NCBI RefSeq assembly: GCF_900101905.1
Contig: NZ_FNAJ01000014.1
Location: forward strand, 159,096-223,095
Source: Myxococcus virescens
GTDB lineage: Bacteria > Myxococcota > Myxococcia > Myxococcales > Myxococcaceae
Reading direction: 5' to 3'
Length of the DNA: 64,000 nucleotides
How positions within the stretch are numbered: the first letter of the stretch is position 1; each line of letters opens with the position of its first letter. Made by a program: the position numbers and the translations under genes. Below the pieces are notes generated by a model, which was not told where the DNA came from, made no database searches, and saw only the letters and a list, made by a program, of their open reading frames with translations. Below are positions 45,039-53,859 of this stretch, one piece after another.

Positions 45039-45791
45039 ATGGGGACATTCACACATCGAACCGCGCTCGTGACGGGGGCTGCTTCTGGCATCGGGCTGGC
45101 GACGGCGCGACATCTGGCAGCGGAAGGTGCCACACGGCTGATTCTGGTCGACCTCGCGCAGGAGGCATTGGAGGCGGTGACGCTTCCATGCGCGGTCGAC
45201 CGGGCCGTGGGGGATGTGCGAGACGAGGCATTCTGGGAGGCGCTGGCGCCAAGGCTGGCGGGGCTTGACCATGCCGTGGTCAACGCGGGTGTCGCGGGGG
45301 CAGCGACCATCGTCGACCATGGCTTCGACGAATGGCGGCGCATCCTGTCCATCAATCTGGACGGTGCGTTCCTGACGCTGCGCGCTGCGATGCGCGCGAT
45401 GCGGGGGCGTGGTGGCTCCATCGTCGCGACGGCGTCCGCGGCGGGCGTGAAGCCCGAGCCTGGCGTCGCGGCGTATGGCGCGTCGAAGGCGGCGTTGATT
45501 CACCTGGTGAAGGTGGCGGCGAAGGAAGGCGCGGCTGATCGAATCCGTGTCAACGCCATTGCGCCCGCGGGCGTCGAGACCCCGGTATGGGATGCCGTCC
45601 CCATGTTCGCGGAACGCGTGGCGCAGGTCGGGCGCGATGCGGCGTTCGCCGAGCTCGCCGCCCTGGCGACGCCCCTGGGCCGCTATGCCAGGCCGGAGGA
45701 GGTCGCGCGCCAGATTGGCTTCCTGCTGTCGGATGACTGCGCGCTGATGACAGGCACGACCTTGCTGAGCGACGGCGGCTACACGCTCTGA
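45039..45791 (+). CDS. Short-chain dehydrogenase/reductase (SDR)
   Basis: 250 residues. The cofactor-binding TGAASGIG motif is at about 12-19, NAG at about 83 and the catalytic YGASK at about 147, with the upstream Ser in VATASAAG. The C-terminal stretch SDDCALMTGTTLLSDGGYT matches classical SDRs. The start is ATG 45039, behind AAGAGG. The NAD(P)-dependent oxidoreductase substrate is unknown. No operon partner; the ArsR gene follows 110 bp later under its own palindrome. Confidence 0.88.
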   Translation: MGTFTHRTALVTGAASGIGLATARHLAAEGATRLILVDLAQEALEAVTLPCAVDRAVGDVRDEAFWEALAPRLAGLDHAVVNAGVAGAATIVDHGFDEWRRILSINLDGAFLTLRAAMRAMRGRGGSIVATASAAGVKPEPGVAAYGASKAALIHLVKVAAKEGAADRIRVNAIAPAGVETPVWDAVPMFAERVAQVGRDAAFAELAALATPLGRYARPEEVARQIGFLLSDDCALMTGTTLLSDGGYTL

Positions 45792-45857
45792 GTACGCGGC
45801 CGCTCCTCCGGAGCTCATGGCCCGCGGTTCGAACGCTCGACTCGGCCTGTCCGCACA

Positions 45858-45893
45858 ATATTCCTTGACGGGAATATACCCCGTAAGGAATAT
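45858..45893. promoter_or_regulatory. Probable ArsR-family operator (ATATTCCTT-N18-AAGGAATAT)
   Basis: Perfect 9-bp arms at 45858-45866 and 45885-45893, with a further GGAATATA inside. It lies 8 bp before the GTG start of the ArsR gene. Position and symmetry suggest autoregulation. Confidence 0.65.
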
Positions 45894-45901
45894 ACGTCCT
45901 C

Positions 45902-46255
45902 GTGATTGAGACCTTCACGGCGCTCGCCGACCCGAACCGCTTTCGCATCGTGGAATACCTGCTGGGGGGCGCGCGCTCGGTGGGTGCCATCGGAGAAGCG
46001 CTGAACCTGAACCAGCCGCAAGTGTCGAAGCACCTGCGCGTGCTGAAGGAGGCCCGGCTGGTGGATGTGGAGGCGCGCGCCCAGCAGCGTCTCTACGGCC
46101 TTCGGCCCGAGCCACTGCGCGAGCTGAACGCGTGGTTGGAGCGCTACCGCGACATCTGGGACGAGCGGCTGGGACAGCTCGACTCGCTCATCGAAGAACT
46201 CAAGACGCAGGACATGGAAGCAGCGCAGCGACATGCTCGAAAGAAGAAGGGATGA
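45902..46255 (+). CDS. ArsR/SmtB-family transcriptional regulator
   Basis: 117 residues from GTG 45902. The winged HTH reads FTALADPNRFRIVEYLLGG and LNLNQPQVSKHLRVLKEARL, the ArsR-family signature. There is no metal-binding Cys box (ELCVCDL-like), so it belongs to the non-metal group usually found beside SRPBCC proteins. The gene ends 4 bp before the next ATG, and an extended palindrome lies in its promoter. It probably represses this operon and responds to a small molecule or to temperature/lipid state; the signal is not known. Confidence 0.9.
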   Translation: MIETFTALADPNRFRIVEYLLGGARSVGAIGEALNLNQPQVSKHLRVLKEARLVDVEARAQQRLYGLRPEPLRELNAWLERYRDIWDERLGQLDSLIEELKTQDMEAAQRHARKKKG

Positions 46256-46259
46256 AGTG

Positions 46260-46745
46260 ATGAGCCTTACGTCAGTGGAGTTGGAGTCGGACCGCACCAT
46301 CGTCATTTCTCGCAAGTTCAATGCGCCCGCGCGCATCGTGTTCGACGCGTGGACTCGCGCGGACCTGGTGAAGCGCTGGTGGGCGCCGAAAGCCCACTGT
46401 GTCACCATGGTGAGCTGCGAGGCGGACGTGCGCGTTGGCGGCGGCTACCGCTATGTGCTGCGCAATCCGGACGGCAGTGAAGTGGCCTTCTCCGGCCAGT
46501 ACGCTGAAATCACTCCGCCCTCGCGGCTCGTGTACACGCAGGTCTTCGAACCGATGGCGGACGCGGGTTCGGTCACCGTCACCGTCACCTTCGACGAGCG
46601 CGACGGCAAGACACACATGGTCTCCCGCGAACTGTATCCGTCAAAGGAAGTGCGGGAGGCCGTCCTCGCGTCCGGCATGGAGCACGGCTTGCGCGAAACG
46701 ATGGAGCAGCTCGAAGCGCTCGTGTCGTCGCCGGGCCTCGACTGA
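46260..46745 (+). CDS. SRPBCC/AHSA1-family protein
   Basis: 161 residues starting MSLTSVELESDRTIVISRKF. The fold pattern fits AHSA1-like START proteins: FNAPARIVFDAWTRADLVKR with WWAP, GGGYRYVLRNPDG, and the C-terminal GMEHGLRETMEQLEAL helix. These proteins bind hydrophobic ligands in a cavity. It lies 4 bp after the ArsR gene, the commonest arrangement for this family, and is presumed to be the regulator's target. Ligand unknown. Confidence 0.9.
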   Translation: MSLTSVELESDRTIVISRKFNAPARIVFDAWTRADLVKRWWAPKAHCVTMVSCEADVRVGGGYRYVLRNPDGSEVAFSGQYAEITPPSRLVYTQVFEPMADAGSVTVTVTFDERDGKTHMVSRELYPSKEVREAVLASGMEHGLRETMEQLEALVSSPGLD

Positions 46746-46861
46746 GCCGGTGCGCCGCCGTCATCCGTGCGCGTTTCGCGTTGCAGCGGGGGCAGGTCCC
46801 TTGGAATGTGACGGTCTGCCCCTCTTGCCGGATGACGTCAGCGCCCTGCCCTCTCCCGTCC

Positions 46862-47995
46862 ATGCCGACCCTCCTGGCGATACTTCACATCGCAGGCTGC
46901 GTGCTGCTCGCGGCCGTCTTCTTCGCTCCCGCTGGAGTGCCCACGCTCGTCCACCTGCTCAAGGGCATCGTGCGGGAATACAGCCTGGTGATGCTGTTGC
47001 CGACGCTCCTCACCGCGCTGGTGGCCGTCTGGATTTCCCACGTGGACGCAGGGAGGTGGCTGCGCTGGGGGACGGCGGCATCCGCACTGCTCGTCGGCAT
47101 CCTCGCGGTGTGGCCCGCCACCTCCGCGTGGCGGATGGCCAGGGCGGCCGACATTCCACTCCACCTCCGTGAGTATTTCCGTCCCCTCGTCGGAGCCCGC
47201 CCCCTCCCGAGCCACACCGTTCGTTTCGCCGTGGTCGAGGGACACGAGTTGCACGCCGACGTCTTCCTTCCCGATGCCTCCGCCTCCCGGGCCCGCCCCG
47301 CCGTGCTCTACTTTCACGGGGGCGGCTGGCGTGGCGGAGAGCGCGGCTATGCCCGCGCCTGGGCCGACTTCCTCACCGCGCGGGGATATGCGCTCATCTC
47401 CTTCGACTACCGGCTCTTTCCTCCTGCCACCGGCCTGAAGGCCCCAGGGGACGTCAAGTGTGGCATCCGCTGGGTCAAGGACCACGCGGCCACCTACGGT
47501 ATCGACCCGGACCGGCTCGTCCTCTTCGGAGAGTCCGCAGGCGGGCACCTCGCGACCCTGGCCGGGTACACCGAGGGAGATGCACGCCTTCCGTCCTCCT
47601 GCGCCCCCGGGGACACGTCGGTGGCGGCCATCATCAGCTTCTACGCGCCCAGCGACTTGGTGGCCTACGCCGCGAGCGCCCCTGCTCCGCTCGAGGGCTT
47701 CACGGGTGTGCCGCGGGAAGGCCACCGCGAGCTGTACGCGCTGCTCTCCCCCATCAACCACGTCGGGCCACGCTCCCCTCCCACACTCCTGCTCCATGGC
47801 GGGGCCGACAGCGTCGTGCCACTCAACGCCTCGCAAGCGATGGCCGCTCGACTGGCCCAGGCTGGCGTTTCCCATGCCCTCTTCACGCTGCCGTACGCGG
47901 AGCACGGCTTCGACATCTGGGATGGCGGCTTCGGTCGTCAGCTCGCCCGGGCGCAGGTGGGTCGGTTTCTCCAGCAGCACGCGCCCGTCGATTGA
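46862..47995 (+). CDS. Membrane-anchored alpha/beta hydrolase (esterase/lipase type)
   Basis: 377 residues. Four hydrophobic segments fill the first 100 residues, then an alpha/beta hydrolase domain with the HGGG oxyanion motif (YFHGGGWRGGERG), the nucleophile elbow GESAGG, the acidic residue region HGGADSVVPL and the catalytic His in AEHGFDIWDG. The HGGG/GESAGG combination is typical of hormone-sensitive-lipase and carboxylesterase groups. The start is ATG 46862; an upstream frame reaching to 46781 is less protein-like. It probably hydrolyses an ester or lipid at the inner membrane. It lies 116 bp after the SRPBCC gene and may be transcribed with it. Confidence 0.85.
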   Translation: MPTLLAILHIAGCVLLAAVFFAPAGVPTLVHLLKGIVREYSLVMLLPTLLTALVAVWISHVDAGRWLRWGTAASALLVGILAVWPATSAWRMARAADIPLHLREYFRPLVGARPLPSHTVRFAVVEGHELHADVFLPDASASRARPAVLYFHGGGWRGGERGYARAWADFLTARGYALISFDYRLFPPATGLKAPGDVKCGIRWVKDHAATYGIDPDRLVLFGESAGGHLATLAGYTEGDARLPSSCAPGDTSVAAIISFYAPSDLVAYAASAPAPLEGFTGVPREGHRELYALLSPINHVGPRSPPTLLLHGGADSVVPLNASQAMAARLAQAGVSHALFTLPYAEHGFDIWDGGFGRQLARAQVGRFLQQHAPVD

Positions 47996-48796
47996 GAGCG
48001 CTCCCCTCATTCTTCGGGCCAAGAGTCACGAGAGTCCGGCCTCTCGTTCAATGTATACACATCGGCGGCGTCAGGGCCCTGCAACGGAGCGCCGGAGGCG
48101 CAGGCCGCCTGATGCCCATGTCTCCCTGAGCACCAGTCCCCTCGCAACGCCTTGCTGACGCGCGCTCCTCGCCAGCGCCCACCGGGGATGTAGCAACCCG
48201 GGTGGATGGACAAGCTTCTGAGCAGGTGCAGGCATTCGTCCAAGGACCTTCCGGTTCCACTCGTCGATAACGCGAAAGTAACGGTTTACCTCTCCGAGCC
48301 CGAGGCCGGGCTGGGGGTGGAGTCATCTGCACCATGACGTTCACGTTCAAAGACCTGGCAGGGAGCTGGGACTCCGTCTGCGAGGATCCGGTAGAACTCG
48401 TTCCCTTCGAGCCGTGCCGCGAGCAGTGACTCATGGGCGAGGTCGCCTGTGGTTCACGCCAGCGCTTGCGCTTCACTCAAACGCGACGACCGAGGACACA
48501 CTCGTGGCTGAAGTCGTAGCGCGCAGCGAGCCGACCACCTCAAATGCCTCCTCTCGAATGAATGAGACAAGCCGGGCGGCACCGTTGCATTGAATCGTCG
48601 GCAAAAATCGAGGTCCGGGACGCATGGCTCGGGGCGCCCTACGCCGGGCACGACATCACGAGCAAGCGAGGCTTTTTCGTCGACAAATGAGCCGTGAATA
48701 ATCCACCCTGAGGTGCGTCCAGGTGGGCCAGTCGGTGAATGACTCCCCGCGCCCCAACGCGGCCCACCGGCTTCTCATATAGAAAGAAAAAGCTCG
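47996..48796. other. 801-bp stretch without a supported gene
   Basis: Several weak frames on both strands lack Shine-Dalgarno sequences. Minus-strand sequence around 48060-48260 is protein-like in patches (RVIDEWNRKVLGRMPAP...) and may be decayed mobile or other debris. Nothing was recognised with confidence. The last 100 bp before 48797 are AT-richer and may hold a promoter. Confidence 0.35.
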
Positions 48797-49462
48797 ATGA
48801 ACTCGATTGCTCGCGCAGTGCTTGCCTCATCCATGTTCGCCGCTTCCTCCGCCTTCGCCCAGGACGTCGAGATGAACATCCATGCCGATGACATGGGCAT
48901 GCCGTCGACCAGCATTTCCGTGGAGGGCATGTCCCCGGATGGCAACGCAGCGGGCGTCAACATGGAGATTCGTGGCGGCGGCGCTCGCATGGAGGTGAAC
49001 GTGTCGGGAACCGGAACTCCGCCGCCGTCGGGGCGACATGAGCGCCGTGAGCATCGCGAGGAAGTCGCGCCGCGCGAGACGCCCGTCCGACATGTGCGGC
49101 ACCACTCCGAACCCGCGTTCCGCGACTGTGGGACGAACCAGGACCCGGGCTGCACCATGCAGCGCAACGGCCATTTCGCGATGGACGCGGAGACCTTCCA
49201 CGGCTTCATGCAGTCCCTCAAGAGCACCCGCAACGAGCTGACGCGAGAGGAGATGGTGGAGAAGGTGATGAACCGAGCCTTCCTCACCGCGAAGCAGTTC
49301 GGCCTCGTCCTGGATCTATTCCAGAACGAAATCACCCGCCTGGACGTGGCGAAGACGGCCGCGCCCCGCGTGGTGAACCCGCAGCACGCGCTGGGGTTCT
49401 CTTCCAAGTGGAGGAACTCCATCTCTGCTGACGAGTACGTGGAGCTCATCACCGAGCAGTAA
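48797..49462 (+). CDS. Secreted protein with DUF4476 domain
   Basis: 221 residues. The signal peptide is cleaved near SAFA/QDV. A disordered Gly/Pro/Arg-rich middle (about 60-110) carries a few Cys (RDCGTNQDPGC). The C-terminal DUF4476 domain (about 130-220) contains MDAETFHGFMQSLKSTRNEL and LTAKQFGLVLDLFQNEITRL, as in a family found in many Bacteroidetes and myxobacterial secreted proteins. Function unknown. It is a stand-alone gene followed by a strong hairpin. Confidence 0.8.
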   Translation: MNSIARAVLASSMFAASSAFAQDVEMNIHADDMGMPSTSISVEGMSPDGNAAGVNMEIRGGGARMEVNVSGTGTPPPSGRHERREHREEVAPRETPVRHVRHHSEPAFRDCGTNQDPGCTMQRNGHFAMDAETFHGFMQSLKSTRNELTREEMVEKVMNRAFLTAKQFGLVLDLFQNEITRLDVAKTAAPRVVNPQHALGFSSKWRNSISADEYVELITEQ

Positions 49463-49475
49463 GCCACGGGAGTCC

Positions 49476-49509
49476 GCTTCGCTGGCCGCGGTTCAGGGGC
49501 CAGCGAAGC
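49476..49509 (+). terminator. Strong hairpin after the DUF4476 gene
   Basis: GCTTCGCTGGCC (49476-49487) and GGCCAGCGAAGC (49498-49509) form a perfect 12-bp stem with a 10-nt loop, 14 bp after the stop. Confidence 0.75.
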
Positions 49510-49731
49510 TGGCGGGGTGTTGCGCCACAAGCAGTCGCGCTGCCCCCTTGATGGATGGATGAGCCGCCTTCGGCGTGTGCCCAGCGGGGGCTGTCAGGCC
49601 ACTCCACCGGCCTGGCGCACAGCCCAAGAGCCCCGTCAGACGCTTTTTCAGCCGGTCGGTCAGTGCCAGCAGGACCCGGGGCCGTCCTGGGCGGGGCGGC
49701 GCCCAGGAGCAGTGACGTGCTCGACTGCGGC

Positions 49732-51561
49732 TCAGTAGTAGTCGCGTAGGGTGAGCCGGCGCTCGCTGCCGTCTTTCAAAGTGAGCACCACCGTCTGACC
49801 TGCTGCGCGATATCGCCAACGCGCGAGTTCCGTGCCCGCGTAATCGGGGCCAATGGGCTTGCCATCAATGGCAGTGATTTCGTCCCCCACCTTCCAGCCC
49901 GAGCCGGCGGCGGGGCTCCCAGGGGCCACCAGCTTCACCACGAGCCGCCCCTCCGCCGGGAGGGCAATCAGGCCGGACCGGTCCTTGCGGAAGGGCTGCC
50001 GCAGCGCGCGGGCATCGGGGACCAGCATCAGCGTGTCCGTCGCATAGTCAGTTATCATCCGGAAGCGGCCGAGGACGGCGAGCCCCAAGTTGCCGAGGAG
50101 CCGGTCCGAGGCGGAGATACTCTTGCCCGCGTCGTCGAACACCGTGGGCACGTCTTTCAGGGTGATGCCCGCGAGTTGAATGTCCTTCAGCGTCGCCACA
50201 TCGCGCTCCCGGAGTCCGCCCACGGCTCCGGACAGCGTCCTGGAGCTGCGCCTTCCCGTGAGAAGCCCCGCTTGCTGCCAGTAGGCGGGGAAGAGCGAGA
50301 GTGCTCCGCCATTGCCCACGTCGAAGAGCACTGGGATGGGGGGACGGCCCTCAATGGAGATGTGGACGGCGCGCTGCCCGCCCGCGGATTCGACCAGCGG
50401 GAGCCGAACCGCTCGCGGCGGAGCCTTGAAGCGGGACGCCTCATGGAAGGCGACACGCCGGTTGGGGAAGTCCACGTCCACGACGAGCTGGTTGAAGGAC
50501 TCCTTGCCCAGGACGACGGGCAGCGGGTGACCTATCATCCGTGCGACCTCGGACAGGTCGATGACGGCGACCGTCAGCCCCGTCAGTCGCAGGTTGCCCA
50601 AGGTGATGTCCACGCCGCCCGCGAGCTGGGCCTGTGCATGTCCTCCGCTGCCGACCGCCGCGAGCTGCCCCTGCGTCTTCAGCCCCAGTTCACGCGCATA
50701 GGCCGTGTCGACCACCGTCATCTCGGCGCCGCTGTCCAGGAGCACCTGCGTCGCATGACCATTCACCCGCGCTGGAATGTAGACGCGGTTCTCGTCGAAG
50801 AATTCGAAGGGGATGAAGCCGGTGCTGTGGTGACCTTTCGCGAAGATCGCCTTGCGGACATCCTGGGGGCGTTCGAAGACCGCGGACGGAATGGGGACGT
50901 TCAGCTCCAGCGCCTCCACCACCGTTCGTGAGTCGGAGTCCGGGTTGTCGGTGAACACCTCCTCCAGGAAGGGGATTCGCACGCCCTGGACCTGACGCCA
51001 GTCTCCCAGTCGCACGAAACGGGTGACGTTGTTCTCGCGGATGCGCAGGCCGTGGAGGGCTCCGTCGGCCTCACTGAGGAACAAGTCGTAGAGGTCTTCA
51101 TCGCCAAAGGTGACGCGCACCACCTTCCAGGAGCGGCCGTCGCGCTGCGCGTCGGGTTGCAGCGCGAGCGTCGCGCCGGCGCGCCCCCGCAGCGCCGCCC
51201 CGAAGTCGAGCGCCACCTGGTGCCGGACATCGCGCGCGTCCGTGGACGAGGCATCTTCGACCTGTCCGCTGGCGTTCAGCTTCCAGCCACCATCTGGGGT
51301 GATGGTCATCGACTGACGCATCACTCCGTAGTCCTCATCCCGGCGTGCCCTCCCGTCCCGGTGGCTCCAGGACTCCATCCGACCCTGGAGCCCGCCTGTC
51401 ACGGACTTCCCTTTCGCGTGGATACTCTCCAACTGCGTGAAGGCGTCCCCGCCACGCCACGCGAGGTGACGCGCGAGGAGCGGCTGCAGCGCCTCTGCCC
51501 AGGCTTCAGAGGGGCCAAACAGGACGGGCAGGGTCAGCAGAACCGCGATGAGGGCTCTCAT
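49732..51561 (-). CDS. Secreted retropepsin-like aspartyl protease with PDZ domain
   Basis: 609 residues. The signal peptide ends near EAWA. The N-terminal 200 residues form a beta-rich domain. A retropepsin-like domain follows with LLDSGAEMTVVDTAYARELG (catalytic Asp-Ser-Gly) near residue 270. A second, related domain has VLFDVGNGGALSLFPAYW near 415, where the usual Asp-Thr-Gly is replaced by Asp-Val-Gly, so that half may be weakened. The C-terminus is a PDZ domain (VAPGSPAAGSGWKVGDEITA). The start overlaps the stop of the TrmB gene by four bases. It probably cleaves periplasmic or secreted proteins under control of the adjacent regulator. Confidence 0.85.
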   Translation of the reverse strand: MRALIAVLLTLPVLFGPSEAWAEALQPLLARHLAWRGGDAFTQLESIHAKGKSVTGGLQGRMESWSHRDGRARRDEDYGVMRQSMTITPDGGWKLNASGQVEDASSTDARDVRHQVALDFGAALRGRAGATLALQPDAQRDGRSWKVVRVTFGDEDLYDLFLSEADGALHGLRIRENNVTRFVRLGDWRQVQGVRIPFLEEVFTDNPDSDSRTVVEALELNVPIPSAVFERPQDVRKAIFAKGHHSTGFIPFEFFDENRVYIPARVNGHATQVLLDSGAEMTVVDTAYARELGLKTQGQLAAVGSGGHAQAQLAGGVDITLGNLRLTGLTVAVIDLSEVARMIGHPLPVVLGKESFNQLVVDVDFPNRRVAFHEASRFKAPPRAVRLPLVESAGGQRAVHISIEGRPPIPVLFDVGNGGALSLFPAYWQQAGLLTGRRSSRTLSGAVGGLRERDVATLKDIQLAGITLKDVPTVFDDAGKSISASDRLLGNLGLAVLGRFRMITDYATDTLMLVPDARALRQPFRKDRSGLIALPAEGRLVVKLVAPGSPAAGSGWKVGDEITAIDGKPIGPDYAGTELARWRYRAAGQTVVLTLKDGSERRLTLRDYY

Positions 51562-52394
51562 GGGGTGTCTCCGCGCTTGGAAGAGGAACGGGGCTGTCGC
51601 CCGACGAGCTGGCGCAGCCCCGGAGGGCTCGAGTTGATGAGGGAGAAGGACCGCGCCAGCCGCGTGCGCGCGGACGGAGGAGCGCTCAACTGGATCTCCG
51701 CGGCCAGCCCACTGTGTTGCAGACAGGAGAGATAGACGCTGTCACTCCAGATGGCCTGCTTGACGCCGGTGCCATCCGGCGTGAGCAGCGCCACCAGGAA
51801 CTCGCGGGCGTCCACCACGAGCGTGAGTTGCGCCCCCGGCCAGCGCTCCCGAACGAAGTCCGCGCTGGACGAGCGCACGCAGGCGAAGGGAGCCTTGGGG
51901 GGTTGGTCATAGACAAGGCCCACGATGGACACGCGCCTGACGCTCGCTTCCGTGAGCGCCGGAGTGAGCGTCGCGAGGGGCGGCGGGAAGAGGTCGAAGA
52001 GCAGTCGCTCGGTGGCGCCGGCAATCATCGCCCGCGCGCGCTCCATCACCTGTGCGTGGCTCTTGAGGTGGTAGATGCGGTCGTCTTGCACCGGGGCGTG
52101 GAGCTTGCGCAGCGCGTCCGCGGCCTCGCGCCTGCGCGTCTCGAAGCCACGCTGGAGCGCCGTGAGCACTTCGTCCGGAGGAACGGGCCGGAAGGAGCGG
52201 GGCTCCCCCTCATCGACGAGCACCGCCCCCTTGTGCTCGAGCGAGGCGAGCGCCTGGTAGATGCTCGGAGGCGCCTTCCCCAGTGCCTGCGCGAGCCGGT
52301 AGCCGGTGGCGGGCGCCCCCTTGAGCAGCTCGCAGTACACCCGCGCCTCCACCTCCGTGAACCCAAGGGCCACGAGCCCTTCATCCGCGTCCAT
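51558..52394 (-). CDS. TrmB-family transcriptional regulator
   Basis: 278 residues. The winged HTH at about 5-60 reads ALGFTEVEARVYCELLKGAP and PPSIYQALASLEHKG, the TrmB N-terminal signature. The C-terminal part is the ligand-binding, phospholipase-D-like half (about 110-270), although no HKD catalytic motif is visible. The stop overlaps the start of the aspartyl protease by four bases, so the genes are coupled. An inverted repeat TTATTAC/GTAATAA lies 10 bp upstream of the start. TrmB proteins usually sense sugars, but here the only target in sight is a protease. Confidence 0.87.
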   Translation of the reverse strand: MDADEGLVALGFTEVEARVYCELLKGAPATGYRLAQALGKAPPSIYQALASLEHKGAVLVDEGEPRSFRPVPPDEVLTALQRGFETRRREAADALRKLHAPVQDDRIYHLKSHAQVMERARAMIAGATERLLFDLFPPPLATLTPALTEASVRRVSIVGLVYDQPPKAPFACVRSSSADFVRERWPGAQLTLVVDAREFLVALLTPDGTGVKQAIWSDSVYLSCLQHSGLAAEIQLSAPPSARTRLARSFSLINSSPPGLRQLVGRQPRSSSKRGDTP

Positions 52395-52404
52395 GGAGGC
52401 GGTG

Positions 52405-52424
52405 TTATTACTGGATGGTAATAA
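52405..52424. promoter_or_regulatory. Operator-like inverted repeat (TTATTAC-N6-GTAATAA)
   Basis: Perfect 7-bp arms at 52405-52411 and 52418-52424, directly upstream of the TrmB gene start at 52394. It stands out as AT-rich in GC-rich surroundings and probably marks the autoregulatory site of the TrmB-protease operon. Confidence 0.65.
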
Positions 52425-52526
52425 TGGTCAAGAGACAGAGGGTCAGGGCATGCGCCGTCGCGCCAGGCGCCCCCCTCCAGCGGCCTATTCAACCCCTTGC
52501 ACCACCCTGCCCCTCGAAAATGGAAA

Positions 52527-52556
52527 AGCCCGACAACCCCTCGCGGGTGCCGGGCT
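52527..52556 (-). terminator. Rho-independent terminator of the small Cys-rich lipoprotein
   Basis: On the minus strand AGCCCG and CGGGCT form a stem with internal ACCC/GGGT-type pairs, followed by TTTTCCATTTT. One of the few T-tailed terminators in the window. Confidence 0.75.
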
Positions 52557-52587
52557 CTTCACACCGCGCTCGCGGCTCCGAAAAGGC

Positions 52588-52929
52588 CTAGCAGGTCTTC
52601 TTGTAGAGCGCGAGGCAGTTGTCGACGAACTGCTTGGTTGTGCACTTGCCGTTCTGCTTACAGGTCGCCCAGCCATTGTAGCGAGGGTCCTTGCAGTACA
52701 GGAGCGTGACCCAACAGTTCGGGCCCATCGCGGAGACCTCACCGTCCGCGTCACCCATCGACGCCAGCGGCTCCTCTTCCGAGGTCAGGGGGCTGTAGTC
52801 GAGGTTGATGCTCTCACCGGACTCGGTCGTCACCGTCTCCACAGTGTCCGTCGGCGCATCCTCCGCGCCCACACCACAGCCCACGGCAGGAACCACGGCC
52901 AGCATGAACCCCAGGAGCAGCTTCTTCAT
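52588..52929 (-). CDS. Small Cys-rich secreted lipoprotein
   Basis: 113 residues. The lipoprotein signal ends AVVPAVGC. A short acidic linker (TDTVETVTTESGE...) leads into a compact Cys-rich domain with about six Cys (NCWVTLLYCKDPRYNG, CKQNGKCTTKQF, NCLALYKKTC), likely three disulfides. The start is ATG 52929 with AGGAAGAGAG upstream. It resembles no known family; the fold recalls secreted toxins or inhibitors of predatory bacteria, but that is speculation. It has its own T-rich terminator. Confidence 0.7.
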   Translation of the reverse strand: MKKLLLGFMLAVVPAVGCGVGAEDAPTDTVETVTTESGESINLDYSPLTSEEEPLASMGDADGEVSAMGPNCWVTLLYCKDPRYNGWATCKQNGKCTTKQFVDNCLALYKKTC

Positions 52930-53859
52930 TGCTGTTCTCTCTTCCTTGGAAATTGAAACGCCTGAGGAGGGCGTTGCCATGTGGACGCGTCCTGTCCACG
53001 CCCGCCACCCTACAATGAAGCCAAACCAGACATAAAGCTGCAAATCGAGAATTGAAAGCAATCACACAAATCCCCATCCTCGCTCCGACAGCAGCTCGGG
53101 CAGGGCATCCCAGCGCTCGCGTGCGCGCGGCCTGGAGAAGCGTCGGAGACGCGTTCGCGCCCCTGCCCCCCACCATGCCTGGTGAGCCAACCAACCCCAT
53201 CACACACCCGCATCGTGTACAGGTCAGGGCCTGTTCGGGAGGCAGTTCGTACTCAGCAGTTCAATGTGCGGGTCGACCCAGGCAGGAACGATGAGCGCAG
53301 TGGAGGAAGAGGCTCGGGCCCACTACCGACGAGCACGGCCCAAGCATGGACCGGTGCGCAGAAGTCGCTCATCACCACTCCAACCATCGACGCTTCTCAC
53401 TCGTCCTTCGCGTCCTTGATGTTGCTCGTCGACGTCGTCTCGCCCGAGCCCGCGACGCCAATGAGGCCCGCCACTTGGAGGTCGAGGCGGGGCCACTGGA
53501 GCGAGAGCTGAGCTCCCTTTCCGAGAGTCCGAACCTCCCAGAAGTACGAGGCGCATGGAGGGTCCAGGGGACGAGCGTTCTCCTGGAAGACCGCCAGCCG
53601 CTCGAGCCCTTCATCAGCGTGGCGCTCAACAGGCGCATCAAGGAGCTGGGCCTGAGGGTGAAGAGCTCCTGAAGCGGGCCCATGGCTGGAATGGGAGTAA
53701 CCCAGCTTCGCCTTCTTCACGTCCAGTACGTGCGGCGGCGTCTCGTCAGCCCACACCGCCCCCTCAATCGCCCTGTCATCCGTCCTATACTTCGCTGGGC
53801 AGCTTGGCGAAACTAAGAGACACCACGATCCTCAGCAGGTCGATCACAGAGGGGGGCAA
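52930..53859. other. 930-bp stretch with uncertain coding content
   Basis: 53397-53756 on the minus strand encodes a 119-aa frame ending protein-like (SLQWPRLDLQVAGLIGVAGS then GETTSTSNIKDAKDE). A plus-strand frame overlaps it. Neither has a clear start or family. The rest shows no features; the GTG start of the next gene is preceded by a G-rich Shine-Dalgarno. Confidence 0.35.
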
